Assembly (NCBI GenBank): GCA_003164495.1
Contig: PLTN01000116.1
Span: 65,774-122,168, forward strand
Direction: 5' to 3'
Length of the DNA: 56,395 nt
Source: Vulcanimicrobiota bacterium
Lineage (GTDB): Bacteria > Vulcanimicrobiota > Vulcanimicrobiia > Vulcanimicrobiales > Vulcanimicrobiaceae
The notes beneath the pieces were generated by a model, which made no database searches, was not told where the DNA came from, and saw only the letters and a list, made by a program, of their open reading frames with translations. A program made the position numbers and the translations under genes. Position 1 is the first letter of the stretch. Every line of letters begins with the position of its first letter. Shown piece after piece: positions 33,354 through 41,960 of the stretch.

Positions 33354-35146
33354 TACGTGCCGGCGAGCGCTTCGATGAGGGGTTGGAGGTTAGCGCGGTA
33401 GGTGCCGGCGGATTTGACCCTGGTGGCGTAAATCGGTTGGCGGGCTTGTTTGTAGCTGGCGGTGCGGATCGGGCGCGCGGTTTCGTAGAAGCGCAGGACG
33501 GCATCGTTCCATGGGAGATCGCAGAAGGCCAGCAGTGCGCGCGCGCTCGCTTCAAGGTCCGCGACGACGTCTTCGTATGCGAGGTCGAGCATGATGCCGG
33601 GCGGTAAGATCGTGCGCCAGTGTGCCATCAGCGATTCATAGGCGCGATAGTAGCGTCCGCACTCGGCGAGATCCCACGAGAAGTCTTGGCGCCCGGTGAA
33701 ATTGGTCGTGTAACACGAAAAGCACGTCTCGAGCGGGTCGCGCGTCGCGTGCACGATGCGCGCGCGCGGGAGCGCGAGATGCAGCAGCGCGACGTGGCGG
33801 AAGTTGCTCGGCAGCTTGTCGACTACGCGCTTTGTCGCCGGCGCCACCTCGTCGACGAGCGCGAGATATCGTGCGCCGAGCGCGGTGATGTCCTCGACGC
33901 CGGCCTCCGCGATCGCGCGATCGAAGAGCGTCAGCTCCCCCGCACCGTGCACGTCGGGGTGTGAGGCGAGGATCTGCTCGACGAGCGAGGTCCCCGAGCG
34001 CGGCATTCCGAGCACGAAGATCGGTGCGCGCGTGTCATCCCCCGCCCCGTTCATCGCCCGCATCTTCTCCGGCGTGAAGAACGCGATGGTGTCAAATGCG
34101 AAGCGCTCGTCGGCGGCGACGTCGTAGGTCATGGTGCCGCGGCGCAGCGCGTTCCCGGCAGCGAAATGACGAAACGCGTTGTCCGGATCGCCGGCTTTGC
34201 GATACGCTTTGCCGAGCGCGAAGTGCATGAGAATCCGCGGCTCCAGCGCGCGCAAGTTGGGTGAGTTCGCGAGGAACGATTCCATCTTTGCGAGCGCCGG
34301 ATCACCGGGCGCGAAGTCGAGCAGCTCGGCCAGCGTGTTCCAGGCACCCGGCAGATCGGGCGTGATCTCGAGTGCCGCTTCGAGCGCGTGCCGGGCTTCA
34401 TCCAGGCGTCCGATCTCGAGCAGGCCGCTGGCCTTGAGGACGAGGATCGCGGCGCGGTCGTGGCCGAGCTCGTAGGCTCGATCGAATGCCGCTAAGGCTT
34501 CTTCGGAGCGGCCGAGCCCGCGCAGCGCGCAACCCAGTGATTCGAGGAACAGGCCGTAGTTCGGGCGGAGCGCCAGGCCGTCGCGCGCCGTCGTGAGGGC
34601 TTCCGCGAAGCGTTCGAGGCGCAGCAGGCAATACGCTCGCGCAGCGATCGCATTCGGATTCCCGGGCTCGCTCGCGAGCAGCGCGTCGATCTGCGCGAGC
34701 GCAACGTCGTAACCGGAAACTGCCCCCTCGATGAATGCGGCGGTGATACGGGCGGCCGAGGAGGACGGTTCGATCTCGACCGCGCGCCGGGCGTGCAGCA
34801 GCGCTTCGGCGTTGCGTCCCAAGACGTGTAGTGCCGCCGCGGCGTTGGCGTGCGCGGCCATCAAGCCCGGGTCGCGCTCGATCGCATGCCGGTAGCTCTG
34901 GACCGCGCGCTGGTTGTCGCCCATGCGCACGAGGGTGTTGCCGAGGTTGTTGTGCGCCGATGCGAACGCCGGATCGATGTCGACGGCGCGTTGAAAGGCG
35001 GTGTAGCTATCGGCGAGATCGCCCCGGAGCTGGTAGAGCACGCCGAGGTCGTGCCAGCACTGAGCCGAGGTCCCATTCGCCGTTACGGCGCGCTGGGCAC
35101 TGACGATCGCACGATCGAGTTGCTCAGTTTGCTCCTGAGAGTTCAT
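33353..35146 (-). CDS. TPR-repeat sulfotransferase
   Basis: A 597-residue protein with TPR repeats at residues 5-340 (repeats such as WHDLGVLYQLRGDLADSYTA and AHNNLGNTLVRMGDNQRAVQ) followed by a sulfotransferase domain. The PAPS-binding loop is FVLGMPRSGTSLVEQI at 377-392. A second motif, VHATRDPLETCFSCY, is the 3'-phosphate site. The family transfers sulfate to glycans or peptides. There is no signal peptide. A winged-helix gene lies 24 bases upstream on the same strand. Confidence 0.88.
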   Translation of the reverse strand: MNSQEQTEQLDRAIVSAQRAVTANGTSAQCWHDLGVLYQLRGDLADSYTAFQRAVDIDPAFASAHNNLGNTLVRMGDNQRAVQSYRHAIERDPGLMAAHANAAAALHVLGRNAEALLHARRAVEIEPSSSAARITAAFIEGAVSGYDVALAQIDALLASEPGNPNAIAARAYCLLRLERFAEALTTARDGLALRPNYGLFLESLGCALRGLGRSEEALAAFDRAYELGHDRAAILVLKASGLLEIGRLDEARHALEAALEITPDLPGAWNTLAELLDFAPGDPALAKMESFLANSPNLRALEPRILMHFALGKAYRKAGDPDNAFRHFAAGNALRRGTMTYDVAADERFAFDTIAFFTPEKMRAMNGAGDDTRAPIFVLGMPRSGTSLVEQILASHPDVHGAGELTLFDRAIAEAGVEDITALGARYLALVDEVAPATKRVVDKLPSNFRHVALLHLALPRARIVHATRDPLETCFSCYTTNFTGRQDFSWDLAECGRYYRAYESLMAHWRTILPPGIMLDLAYEDVVADLEASARALLAFCDLPWNDAVLRFYETARPIRTASYKQARQPIYATRVKSAGTYRANLQPLIEALAGT

Positions 35147-35170
35147 CCATGCTATTTCACCGCACCAAGC

Positions 35171-35794
35171 TTAGAGGGCGCTTGCGGTGCGCTGAATGCG
35201 CAGCCGGATCGCTTTGGCGCGGGCCCGGCAGCGGGTGGCGGCGCGTTCGAGCGAATCCTCATCCGAACTCTCGTCGCGAACGTAGTCGGGATCGTTGATC
35301 CCCGCTTTGGCCGTCTTTGCCGCCAACGCGAACAGCCGCGACGCGTCGCGCAGCGCGCTGCGGTGCTGGGCCTCGACGCCGGCCCGCTCGAACTCTCCTA
35401 CGGCTTCCTTGAGATGACCGGCCAAGACGTAGAGCTCGGCGCGGCGCGCGATGGCATACCAGTCGCCGTTGTCGATCAGCAGCACCGCCATGCGCAGCGC
35501 CTCGAGCGGCCCAGGGTGGCGCCAGCTCTCAGGAAGCACGTCACGCAGCACGCGGTAGGTGATGCCGACTTCGCCCTCCGGTGTCGAGCGGACGAGGCCG
35601 GCGCGCTTGAGTTTGGAGAGCGAGGAATTGACGGCGGAGGGCGAGATCCCGAGCAGCATCGCCAGGAGCTGCGGACCGACGAAAACGTCGAACGCCACCA
35701 GCGATTGCAAGAGCGTCCGTTCGCGCGAGCGCAGCCGGCCGAATTTCTCATCGAGCAGCGCGCGCGTGATGGCCAGGTCGGGACCAGGGGTCAC
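35171..35794 (-). CDS. Winged-helix DNA-binding protein with helical C-terminus
   Basis: A 207-residue protein. Residues about 25-75 look like a winged helix (PQLLAMLLGISPSAVNSSLS, then LKRAGLVRSTPEG). The rest, from about 90, is helical and resembles TPR-like domains that follow such HTHs in transcriptional activators. It starts at GTG 35794. It may regulate the sulfotransferase gene next to it; target sites are not visible. Confidence 0.65.
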   Translation of the reverse strand: MTPGPDLAITRALLDEKFGRLRSRERTLLQSLVAFDVFVGPQLLAMLLGISPSAVNSSLSKLKRAGLVRSTPEGEVGITYRVLRDVLPESWRHPGPLEALRMAVLLIDNGDWYAIARRAELYVLAGHLKEAVGEFERAGVEAQHRSALRDASRLFALAAKTAKAGINDPDYVRDESSDEDSLERAATRCRARAKAIRLRIQRTASAL

Positions 35795-35877
35795 GGGAGC
35801 CTGCGGACGGTAGCTCGGCTACTCGGCATCGGGGACGTTCCCCGGTTTTCGGCCGAGTTTCCTTCAGCCGGGCGCAA

Positions 35878-35894
35878 CCGGAGGGGGCCTCCGG
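35878..35894. promoter_or_regulatory. Short perfect hairpin upstream of xdhC
   Basis: CCGGAGG (35878-35884), loop GGG, CCTCCGG (35888-35894). It contains a GGAGG sequence that would be hidden when folded. The distance to the xdhC ATG (35913) is too long for that GGAGG to be its ribosome site, so it may be an operator or processing site. Confidence 0.35.
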
Positions 35895-35912
35895 TCAATC
35901 GAAGTGGATAGC

Positions 35913-36890
35913 ATGAACGAAGTCAGTGAGCGCGTCCGCGGCTGGTTCGCCGAGGGCAAGCGCGTGGTGCTCGCCACGCTGGTCGATACCGATGGGCCCT
36001 CGCCGCGCGACGCGGGCGCGATGTTCGCCGTGTCGAGCGATCACGATTTGGCCGGCGCGATCAGCGGCGGTTGCGTCGAGTCGACGCTGGTCGACGTCGC
36101 CGACTCGATTTTCGACGGCGGACCGCCGCGGCGCAGTTCGTTCGGGCCGGACGACGACTTCGACGGCGGACCGACCTGCGGCGGCACGCTGCACGTCGTC
36201 ACCCGTGAACTCGACCGGGCCACCTTTGAAGCCTTCGTTGCCGCGCAAGAGAGCAGCGAACCGTTTGCGCTCGCGCTCTCCATCGACCCCCCGTTCACCA
36301 TGCGCGTTCTGCACGACGACGACGCGATCAACCGCTGCGATGAGCGCACCTTCGTGTTGCGATACGGTCAGCCGCCGCGCATGTACGTCATCGGCGCGGT
36401 CGACGTCGCGCGCCCGCTGCTCACCTATGCGAAGACGCTTGGTTTTGCGGTGACGATCATCGATCCGCGCGCGCCGTTTGCGGTGCCCTCGCGCTTTCCC
36501 GGCGCGGAAGTGCTGGTGGCGTGGCCGGATGAAGTCCTCGACGGTGCGGCGATCGACGAACGCACGGCGATCGTTTCGCTCGCTCACGATCCGAAGTTCG
36601 ACGTGCCCGGCATTTCGGCGGCGTTGCGCAGCCCGGCCGGCTACATCGGCGCGATGGGCAGCCGGGGCACGACCGCGCGGCGCGCCGAAGCGCTGCGCGA
36701 ACGCGGTTTCACCGAAGCGGATCTGGGCCGCCTCCACGCGCCGATCGGGCTCGATCTCGGCGCACGTTCGCCCGAAGAGATCGCGCTTGCGATCGTCGCC
36801 GAGATCGTCAAGGAACAACACGGCGCCGCGGGATCGTCGCTGCGTTACGGCACCGGTCCGATTCGCAGCAAGGTGATGGTTCCCGCCTGA
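35913..36890 (+). CDS. xdhC: XdhC/CoxI family molybdenum hydroxylase maturation factor
   Basis: A 325-residue (328 if GTG 35904 is used) XdhC/CoxI protein. It inserts sulfurated molybdenum cofactor into xanthine dehydrogenase or CO dehydrogenase type enzymes. The N-terminal domain has LVDTDGPSPRDAGAMFA and ISGGCVESTL. The C-terminal Rossmann domain has YVIGAVDVARPL and the typical GYIGAMGSRGTTARRAE, then HAPIGLDLGARSPEEIA. The binding loop reads GAVDVA rather than GAGHVA. mocA follows after eight bases. No molybdenum hydroxylase genes are in the window. Confidence 0.88.
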   Translation: MNEVSERVRGWFAEGKRVVLATLVDTDGPSPRDAGAMFAVSSDHDLAGAISGGCVESTLVDVADSIFDGGPPRRSSFGPDDDFDGGPTCGGTLHVVTRELDRATFEAFVAAQESSEPFALALSIDPPFTMRVLHDDDAINRCDERTFVLRYGQPPRMYVIGAVDVARPLLTYAKTLGFAVTIIDPRAPFAVPSRFPGAEVLVAWPDEVLDGAAIDERTAIVSLAHDPKFDVPGISAALRSPAGYIGAMGSRGTTARRAEALRERGFTEADLGRLHAPIGLDLGARSPEEIALAIVAEIVKEQHGAAGSSLRYGTGPIRSKVMVPA

Positions 36891-36898
36891 CGATCGTC

Positions 36899-37456
36899 GT
36901 GCTCGCGGCGGGAGCGTCGCGGCGGATGGGACGGCAGAAATTGCTCGAGCGCATCGATGGGCGTTCCCTGATCGGGCGCGCCGTCGACGCCGCTGCGGGC
37001 TGGCCGACCGTGATCGTGGCTTCGGATGCCGTGGCGGCGGAACTCACGGCGTCGGGGGCGGCCGAGCGCGTACGGATCGTGCGCAACACCGAGCCCGAGC
37101 GCGGGATGAACCGTTCGCTCGCGCTGGCCGACGCGGCGATCGCGCCCGATGAACCGATCGCGGTCGTGCTGGGCGACTTGCCGGATTGCGACGCCGCGGC
37201 GATCGCGCGCGTGCTCGCCGCATACGGCGACGACGTCGACGTGGTCGTTCCGCAGGCCGGCGAGCGGTTCGGTCACCCGGTGGTGTTCGGCCCGGCGGCG
37301 CGGCGCGCGATCGCGGCGCTGCCCGACGGCGATGGGCTCAACCGCATCCGCGACGCGGCGGGAATGCGACGGCGCGTCGTCGCGGTCGACGATCCGCGCG
37401 CGTTCGAAGACATCGATACCGAAGCCGAACTCGCAGCACGGATCGCCCGCGGTTAA
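36899..37456 (+). CDS. mocA: Molybdenum cofactor cytidylyltransferase (MocA/MobA-like)
   Basis: A 185-residue NTP transferase. The signature is AAGASRRMGRQKLL at the N-terminus, GDLPDCD in the middle and GHPVVFG later, as in MocA. It attaches CMP to molybdopterin for the xanthine dehydrogenase/CO dehydrogenase family, fitting its neighbour xdhC. The start is uncertain: GTG 36899 trims the usual hydrophobic first strand, while CTG 36887 would give a more normal N-terminus (LTIVVLAAG) with a one-codon overlap of xdhC. The formate dehydrogenase at 41961 uses bis-MGD, so it would not be its target. Confidence 0.82.
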   Translation: MLAAGASRRMGRQKLLERIDGRSLIGRAVDAAAGWPTVIVASDAVAAELTASGAAERVRIVRNTEPERGMNRSLALADAAIAPDEPIAVVLGDLPDCDAAAIARVLAAYGDDVDVVVPQAGERFGHPVVFGPAARRAIAALPDGDGLNRIRDAAGMRRRVVAVDDPRAFEDIDTEAELAARIARG

Positions 37457-37495
37457 CGCTTCGGCCAAAGGCCGGGTGCAGGGACGGACGAACCG

Positions 37496-40150
37496 GTGCG
37501 CATCGAACGCGATCCAGGCGCGCCGTTACGAGCGCGCGTCACGGCTCTGGGACGGCTCGTCGGCGACGTGCTGCGTGCTTACGCACGCCCGGGCACGTTC
37601 GAGTACGTCGAGCGCCTGCGCGCGCTGACGCGCCGTCAGCGCAGCGAACCCGGCAGCGTCGACGACCGCGAGATCGATGCGATCGTCGACGCGCTGAGCA
37701 TCGACGATGCGGTCGACGTGATTCGCGCCTTCACGCTGTACTTCCAGATGGTGAACTTGGCGGAGGAGCTGCATCGCGAACGGCGGCGGCGCGAACGCGC
37801 GATCGCGGGCGAAGGACCGTTACGCGGCTCGATCGAGACGCTCCCTGCCGCTGCCGCCGGGCTGCTCGATCGGCTCGAGATCCGGCTCGTCTATACCGCG
37901 CACCCGACCGAAGTCCGGCGCCGCACGACGAGCGAGAAGCTCGCCGCGATTGCCGTGCTGCTGCGCGCGAGCGACGAGCGCGTGCTGACGCGGGAGGAAG
38001 AGGCGGCGATCGAATCCGAGCTGCACGCGCAAATCGTGCTTTTATGGCAGAGCAAAGAGCTCTATGCCACGCCGCCGACCGTCGCCGACGAAGTGCGCAA
38101 TCTGATGGCGCGCTTTCGCGAAGCGATCTTCGATGAGGCGACGCTCTTGTTCGAACGCCTGGAAGCGCAGCTCGGAGCGCCGGTGCCGGCGTTCTTGAGC
38201 TTCGGCAGTTGGATCGGTTCGGATCGCGACGGCAATTCGAACGTCGCGCCCGATGCCGTGCTGGGCGCGCACGAGCGGGCGCGCGCGTTCGTGCTGGAGC
38301 GAACGATCCACGCGGTGGAAGAACTTCAGGCGCGTTTCTCGCAAGACGTCGTGCGCGGCGCCGTCGCCGCGGAATTGATCGCCTCGGTCGAGCGCGACGG
38401 CGACGAGCTGAGCGACGTCCGCTATACGATCGGGCCGCGGCAAGAAGCGGAACCCTACCGGCGCAAGCTCGCCTTCATCCACCGCCGGCTGACGCTGGCG
38501 CGCGACGATGCGCCGGGAGGCTACGCAAACGCGGGCGAGCTCGACGCCGATCTGGCGCTGATCGAAACGAGCATGAGCGCGAGCAGCGGTCCCGACGTCG
38601 TGCGGCCGTTGCGGCGGCTGCGGCGCGCGGTCGCGATGTTCGGCTTCCATCTCTGCGAGCTCGAGTGGCGCCAGCAGAGCGGCAAGGTCGTGCGGACGCT
38701 CGACGAGATCGTCGCCGCGATCGAACCCGGTCAGCCGGCCCTCTCGCAACGTCCGGCGGCCGAACGCGCAGCCTGGTTCGAACGCGAGCTGCGCACCGTC
38801 CGTCCATTGATCCCGCGGGTGCGCGCGTTTTCCGCCGAGGCGACCGACATCATCGTGTCGATGGAGTCCGTCGCCGCGCTGCGCGCCCGGCGCGGACCGC
38901 AAGCCGTTGCCTCGATGATCCTGGCCAACGCGGAAGAGCCGTTCGAGATGCTCGCGCTGCTGGTTCTGGCGCGCGCCTGCGGCGCACTGGATGCGGGGCC
39001 GTTGCAGATCGTGCCGTTACTCGAGAGCGCGACGTCGGTGGCCAACGGCCCCGCCATCGCCGAGGCGTTGCTCGCCAGTCCGGGCTTTCGCGCGCACGTC
39101 CGCGCCTGCGGCGACCTGTGGGAAGTCATGCTCGGATATTCCGACAGCGCGAAGGTGGCCGGGATCGTCTTCAGTTCCTGGTCGATCTACCGCGCGCAGT
39201 TGGCGGTTCACGACGTCGCCGTGAAGCACGGTGTCGCGCTGCGCTTCTTTCACGGCCGCGGCGGGTCGCCCGGACGCGGTGTGGCCGATGCTCGCGAAGC
39301 GATCGCCGCGCAGCCGCCGCAAGTCCGCGAGGGGCGCTTCAAGGTCACCGAACAAGGCGAGGTCATCAGCGACCGCTACGGGCTGCCGTCGCTCGCGCGG
39401 CGCAACCTGGAGCTCGCGGTCACGTCGGTGCTGGGCGGCTTCGGTGCGCCGGCGGATTTCGCGCCGGAGTGGTTCGCGCTGCTCGACCGGATGGCGGCCA
39501 ACGCGCAAACGGCCTACGTCGACTTGATTGCGAGCCCCGGCTTCTTGGATTTCTTCGCCGCCGCGACGCCGGTCGACGAAATCGGCGAGATGCAGATCAG
39601 CTCGCGGCCGGCGCGGCGCGGCGAACGGCGTTCGATCGAGGATCTGCGCGCGATCCCGTGGTCGTTCGGCTGGGCCCAAACGCGCGCGCTCTTGCCGGGC
39701 TGGTTCGGTTTCGGCAGCGCGGTCGCGGCCGAGCGCGAGAGCCGCGACGCGTTGCGCGCCATGCTGCGCGACTTTCCGTTCTTCGGCACGCTGGTGCGCA
39801 ACGTCGAGCGCGCGCTCGCAATTGCCGACCTTCCTATTTTCGAGCGCTACGCGCGCGAGCTCGTCGACGACGAATCGGCGCGCGCGCGCTTCGTCACGCG
39901 CATCCGCGAGGAACACGACGCGTCGGTCGCGGCCGTGCTCGACATCTACGGACACACGCGGCTGCTGGAAGACGATCCGATGCTCGAGCGCAGCATCGCG
40001 CTGCGCAATCCGTACGTCGACCCGCTTTCGCTGTTGCAGGTGCGGCTGGTGCGAGCATACCGTGCCGGCGGAAAGACCGACACGGCGCTCGCTAACGCCA
40101 TTCGCCTCTCGATCAACGGCGTGGCCGCCGGTTTGCGCGTAACCGGTTAA
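37496..40150 (+). CDS. ppc: Phosphoenolpyruvate carboxylase
   Basis: A complete 884-residue PEP carboxylase, which makes oxaloacetate from PEP and bicarbonate. The active-site His is H136 in VYTAHPTEVRRRTT. Other motifs are FGSWIGSDRDGN, FHGRGGSPGRG and the C-terminal LSINGVAAGLRVTG. The length is normal for bacterial enzymes. It starts at GTG 37496. Besides anaplerosis it would fit carbon recovery from the pyruvate made by the meta pathway or C1 assimilation with formate, but this is general metabolism. Confidence 0.96.
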   Translation: MRIERDPGAPLRARVTALGRLVGDVLRAYARPGTFEYVERLRALTRRQRSEPGSVDDREIDAIVDALSIDDAVDVIRAFTLYFQMVNLAEELHRERRRRERAIAGEGPLRGSIETLPAAAAGLLDRLEIRLVYTAHPTEVRRRTTSEKLAAIAVLLRASDERVLTREEEAAIESELHAQIVLLWQSKELYATPPTVADEVRNLMARFREAIFDEATLLFERLEAQLGAPVPAFLSFGSWIGSDRDGNSNVAPDAVLGAHERARAFVLERTIHAVEELQARFSQDVVRGAVAAELIASVERDGDELSDVRYTIGPRQEAEPYRRKLAFIHRRLTLARDDAPGGYANAGELDADLALIETSMSASSGPDVVRPLRRLRRAVAMFGFHLCELEWRQQSGKVVRTLDEIVAAIEPGQPALSQRPAAERAAWFERELRTVRPLIPRVRAFSAEATDIIVSMESVAALRARRGPQAVASMILANAEEPFEMLALLVLARACGALDAGPLQIVPLLESATSVANGPAIAEALLASPGFRAHVRACGDLWEVMLGYSDSAKVAGIVFSSWSIYRAQLAVHDVAVKHGVALRFFHGRGGSPGRGVADAREAIAAQPPQVREGRFKVTEQGEVISDRYGLPSLARRNLELAVTSVLGGFGAPADFAPEWFALLDRMAANAQTAYVDLIASPGFLDFFAAATPVDEIGEMQISSRPARRGERRSIEDLRAIPWSFGWAQTRALLPGWFGFGSAVAAERESRDALRAMLRDFPFFGTLVRNVERALAIADLPIFERYARELVDDESARARFVTRIREEHDASVAAVLDIYGHTRLLEDDPMLERSIALRNPYVDPLSLLQVRLVRAYRAGGKTDTALANAIRLSINGVAAGLRVTG

Positions 40151-40203
40151 GCCTGCGCCAAGAGGGTGTAATTGCCGAAGGGACTCGGGTACGAGCTCTT
40201 CAA

Positions 40204-40563
40204 GTGTTGGCCATCACCGTGGAACAGAACAGGAACCGTCGCGCAGAAGAACGCCGCCGCGACCCGACCCTCGTCGTCGAGTTAGCGCTTGGCGATCTCG
40301 ACCCGCGCAGCGGCGACCGGCGCCAGTACAACCGCCGTCGCGACGACGCACGGTCGGTGACGGAAACGCTGAACGGCGCAGCCGACGGCGCGACCATGAT
40401 GTTCTCGCTCGGCGCCGCGCGCGAACGCAAGAGCGCCGTGTACAGCTGCGGCTGCGTTGCCGTCGACCCGGCAACCCCGGCCGGTTCCGTGCAACTGCTC
40501 CAGTGCCCGACGCACGCGGCACTCCAAGCCAAGCTCCGCCGCCGCCAAACCGACCGCCACTGA
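40204..40563 (+). CDS. Small basic hypothetical protein with possible zinc motif
   Basis: A 119-residue Arg-rich protein beginning MLAITVEQNRNRRAEERRRD. The C-terminal half has YSCGCVAV and QCPTHAAL, a C-x-C plus C-x2-H arrangement that could bind zinc. No family is recognised. It starts at GTG 40204 without a strong ribosome site. Third-position GC is as high as in neighbours, supporting coding. It lies between ppc and the convergent metB. Confidence 0.5.
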   Translation: MLAITVEQNRNRRAEERRRDPTLVVELALGDLDPRSGDRRQYNRRRDDARSVTETLNGAADGATMMFSLGAARERKSAVYSCGCVAVDPATPAGSVQLLQCPTHAALQAKLRRRQTDRH

Positions 40564-40576
40564 CGCTGGGTAAGAC

Positions 40577-41812
40577 TTACGCTACCGAGAAGACCTGGCT
40601 GCGCGTGAGCGCTGCTTCGAGGTCGGCGATGAGGTCGTCGACGTCTTCGATGCCGACGGAGATGCGGAGCAGATCGTCGGTGACGCCGAGGGCGATCTTT
40701 TCTTGCACCGGCATCGAGCCGTGGGTCATCACGGTCGGGATGCAGATCAGCGATTCGACGCCGCCGAGCGAGGCGGCGAGGTTGAAGATCTTCGTGCTGC
40801 GCGCGATGGCGAGCGCGCGATCGGCGCCGCCGCGTGCGCGGAACGAGAGCACGCCGCCCGAACCGTGCATCTGGCGCTGCGCGAGTTCGTACTGCGGGTG
40901 GGCTTTCAACCCGGGATAGTAGACGTCGGAAACGTCGTCGCGACGATCGAGCCACTCGGCCACGGCCTGCGCGTTCTTCACGTGTTCGCGCATGCGTATT
41001 GCCAGCGTCTTCGCGCCGCGGAGCGTGAGGAACGCGTCCTGCGGACCCGGGATCGCGCCGACCGCGTTTTGGTGGAACGCCATTTGCGCGTGGATCTCGG
41101 CGTTGTCGGTGATGACGATCCCGCCGACCACGTCGCTGTGGCCGTTGATGTACTTGGTCGTCGAGTGCCAGGTGATGTCGGCGCCAAGTTCGATCGGCCG
41201 CTGAAGGTACGGCGAGCAGAACGTGTTGTCGACCGCCACCAGCTGGCCCGGTTGACGGATCGCGCAGATTGCGGCGATGTCGATCACGGTCAGGAGCGGA
41301 TTGGTCGGCGTCTCGACCCAGAACAGTTTCGTCGCCGGCGTGACCGCGGCGCGCACCGCCGCGAGGTCGTTCATGTCGACGAACGTGGTCGTGATGCCGT
41401 ATTTCGGCATGATCACGGTCAGCAGACGATGGACGCCGCCGTAGATGTCCTTGGTGGCGATGATGTGATCGCCCGCCGAGAGCAGCGAGGTGACCGCGTG
41501 CGCGGCCGCCATGCCCGACCCGAACGAGATGCCGTACCGGGCACTCTCCAAATCGGCGAGTTGGCGTTCGAGCGCAAGCCGCGTCGGATTTCCCGACCGT
41601 GCGTAATCGAAGCCCTTATGTACGCCCACGGCTTGTTGCGTGAACGTGGCGGTCTGATAGATGGGGACAATGGTTGACCCGGTCGCGCTATCCGGATCTT
41701 GTCCGATTCGGATCGCTCGAGTAGCGAATCCCTTGTAGGGAGAAGCTACGTCGCTCTCACGGCCGTTGGGCCGTGAAGTCGACTGCGAGTGAACCGACGG
41801 TTCGGTCGGCAT
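40577..41812 (-). CDS. metB: Cystathionine gamma-synthase
   Basis: A 411-residue Cys/Met metabolism PLP enzyme. Motifs: IVPIYQTATFTQ near the start, YARSGNPTRLALE, FGSGMAAAHAV, and the PLP lysine in the region WHSTTKYINGHSDVVGG. The Ala/Gly-rich tail carries RISVGIEDVDDLIADLE, typical of the family. It joins O-succinyl- or O-acetylhomoserine to cysteine, or acts as a gamma-lyase. I prefer ATG 41812, with a GGAG eight bases before; ATG 41860 has none. About 30 N-terminal residues precede the usual start. No SAM riboswitch is seen upstream. Confidence 0.88.
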   Translation of the reverse strand: MPTEPSVHSQSTSRPNGRESDVASPYKGFATRAIRIGQDPDSATGSTIVPIYQTATFTQQAVGVHKGFDYARSGNPTRLALERQLADLESARYGISFGSGMAAAHAVTSLLSAGDHIIATKDIYGGVHRLLTVIMPKYGITTTFVDMNDLAAVRAAVTPATKLFWVETPTNPLLTVIDIAAICAIRQPGQLVAVDNTFCSPYLQRPIELGADITWHSTTKYINGHSDVVGGIVITDNAEIHAQMAFHQNAVGAIPGPQDAFLTLRGAKTLAIRMREHVKNAQAVAEWLDRRDDVSDVYYPGLKAHPQYELAQRQMHGSGGVLSFRARGGADRALAIARSTKIFNLAASLGGVESLICIPTVMTHGSMPVQEKIALGVTDDLLRISVGIEDVDDLIADLEAALTRSQVFSVA

Positions 41813-41960
41813 GAGTGCACTCCACAGAAGGTAAGCGTTGCTGTAATTGCCAGCATCCATGATGGACGAGGGCGAACGCGCGGTCTACGGTTTTTCTCGT
41901 GCAGGTACCTCCTTTTGCCGAGTACAAGCGCTCGGGAACCGAGTCTTCCGGAGGCAAGCC

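Noticed and set aside
38209..40095. Long forward frame (628 residues) inside the PEP carboxylase gene
   Set aside because: Composition is Arg/Ala dominated and it lies in another frame of a gene with clear PEP carboxylase motifs.
41900..41930. Sigma-54 promoter before the formate dehydrogenase gene
   Set aside because: GG and GC are 11 bases apart instead of 10, and flanking bases do not fit the consensus.
41861..41960. SAM riboswitch or similar leader upstream of metB
   Set aside because: I could not match the conserved core of any SAM-binding riboswitch on either strand here.
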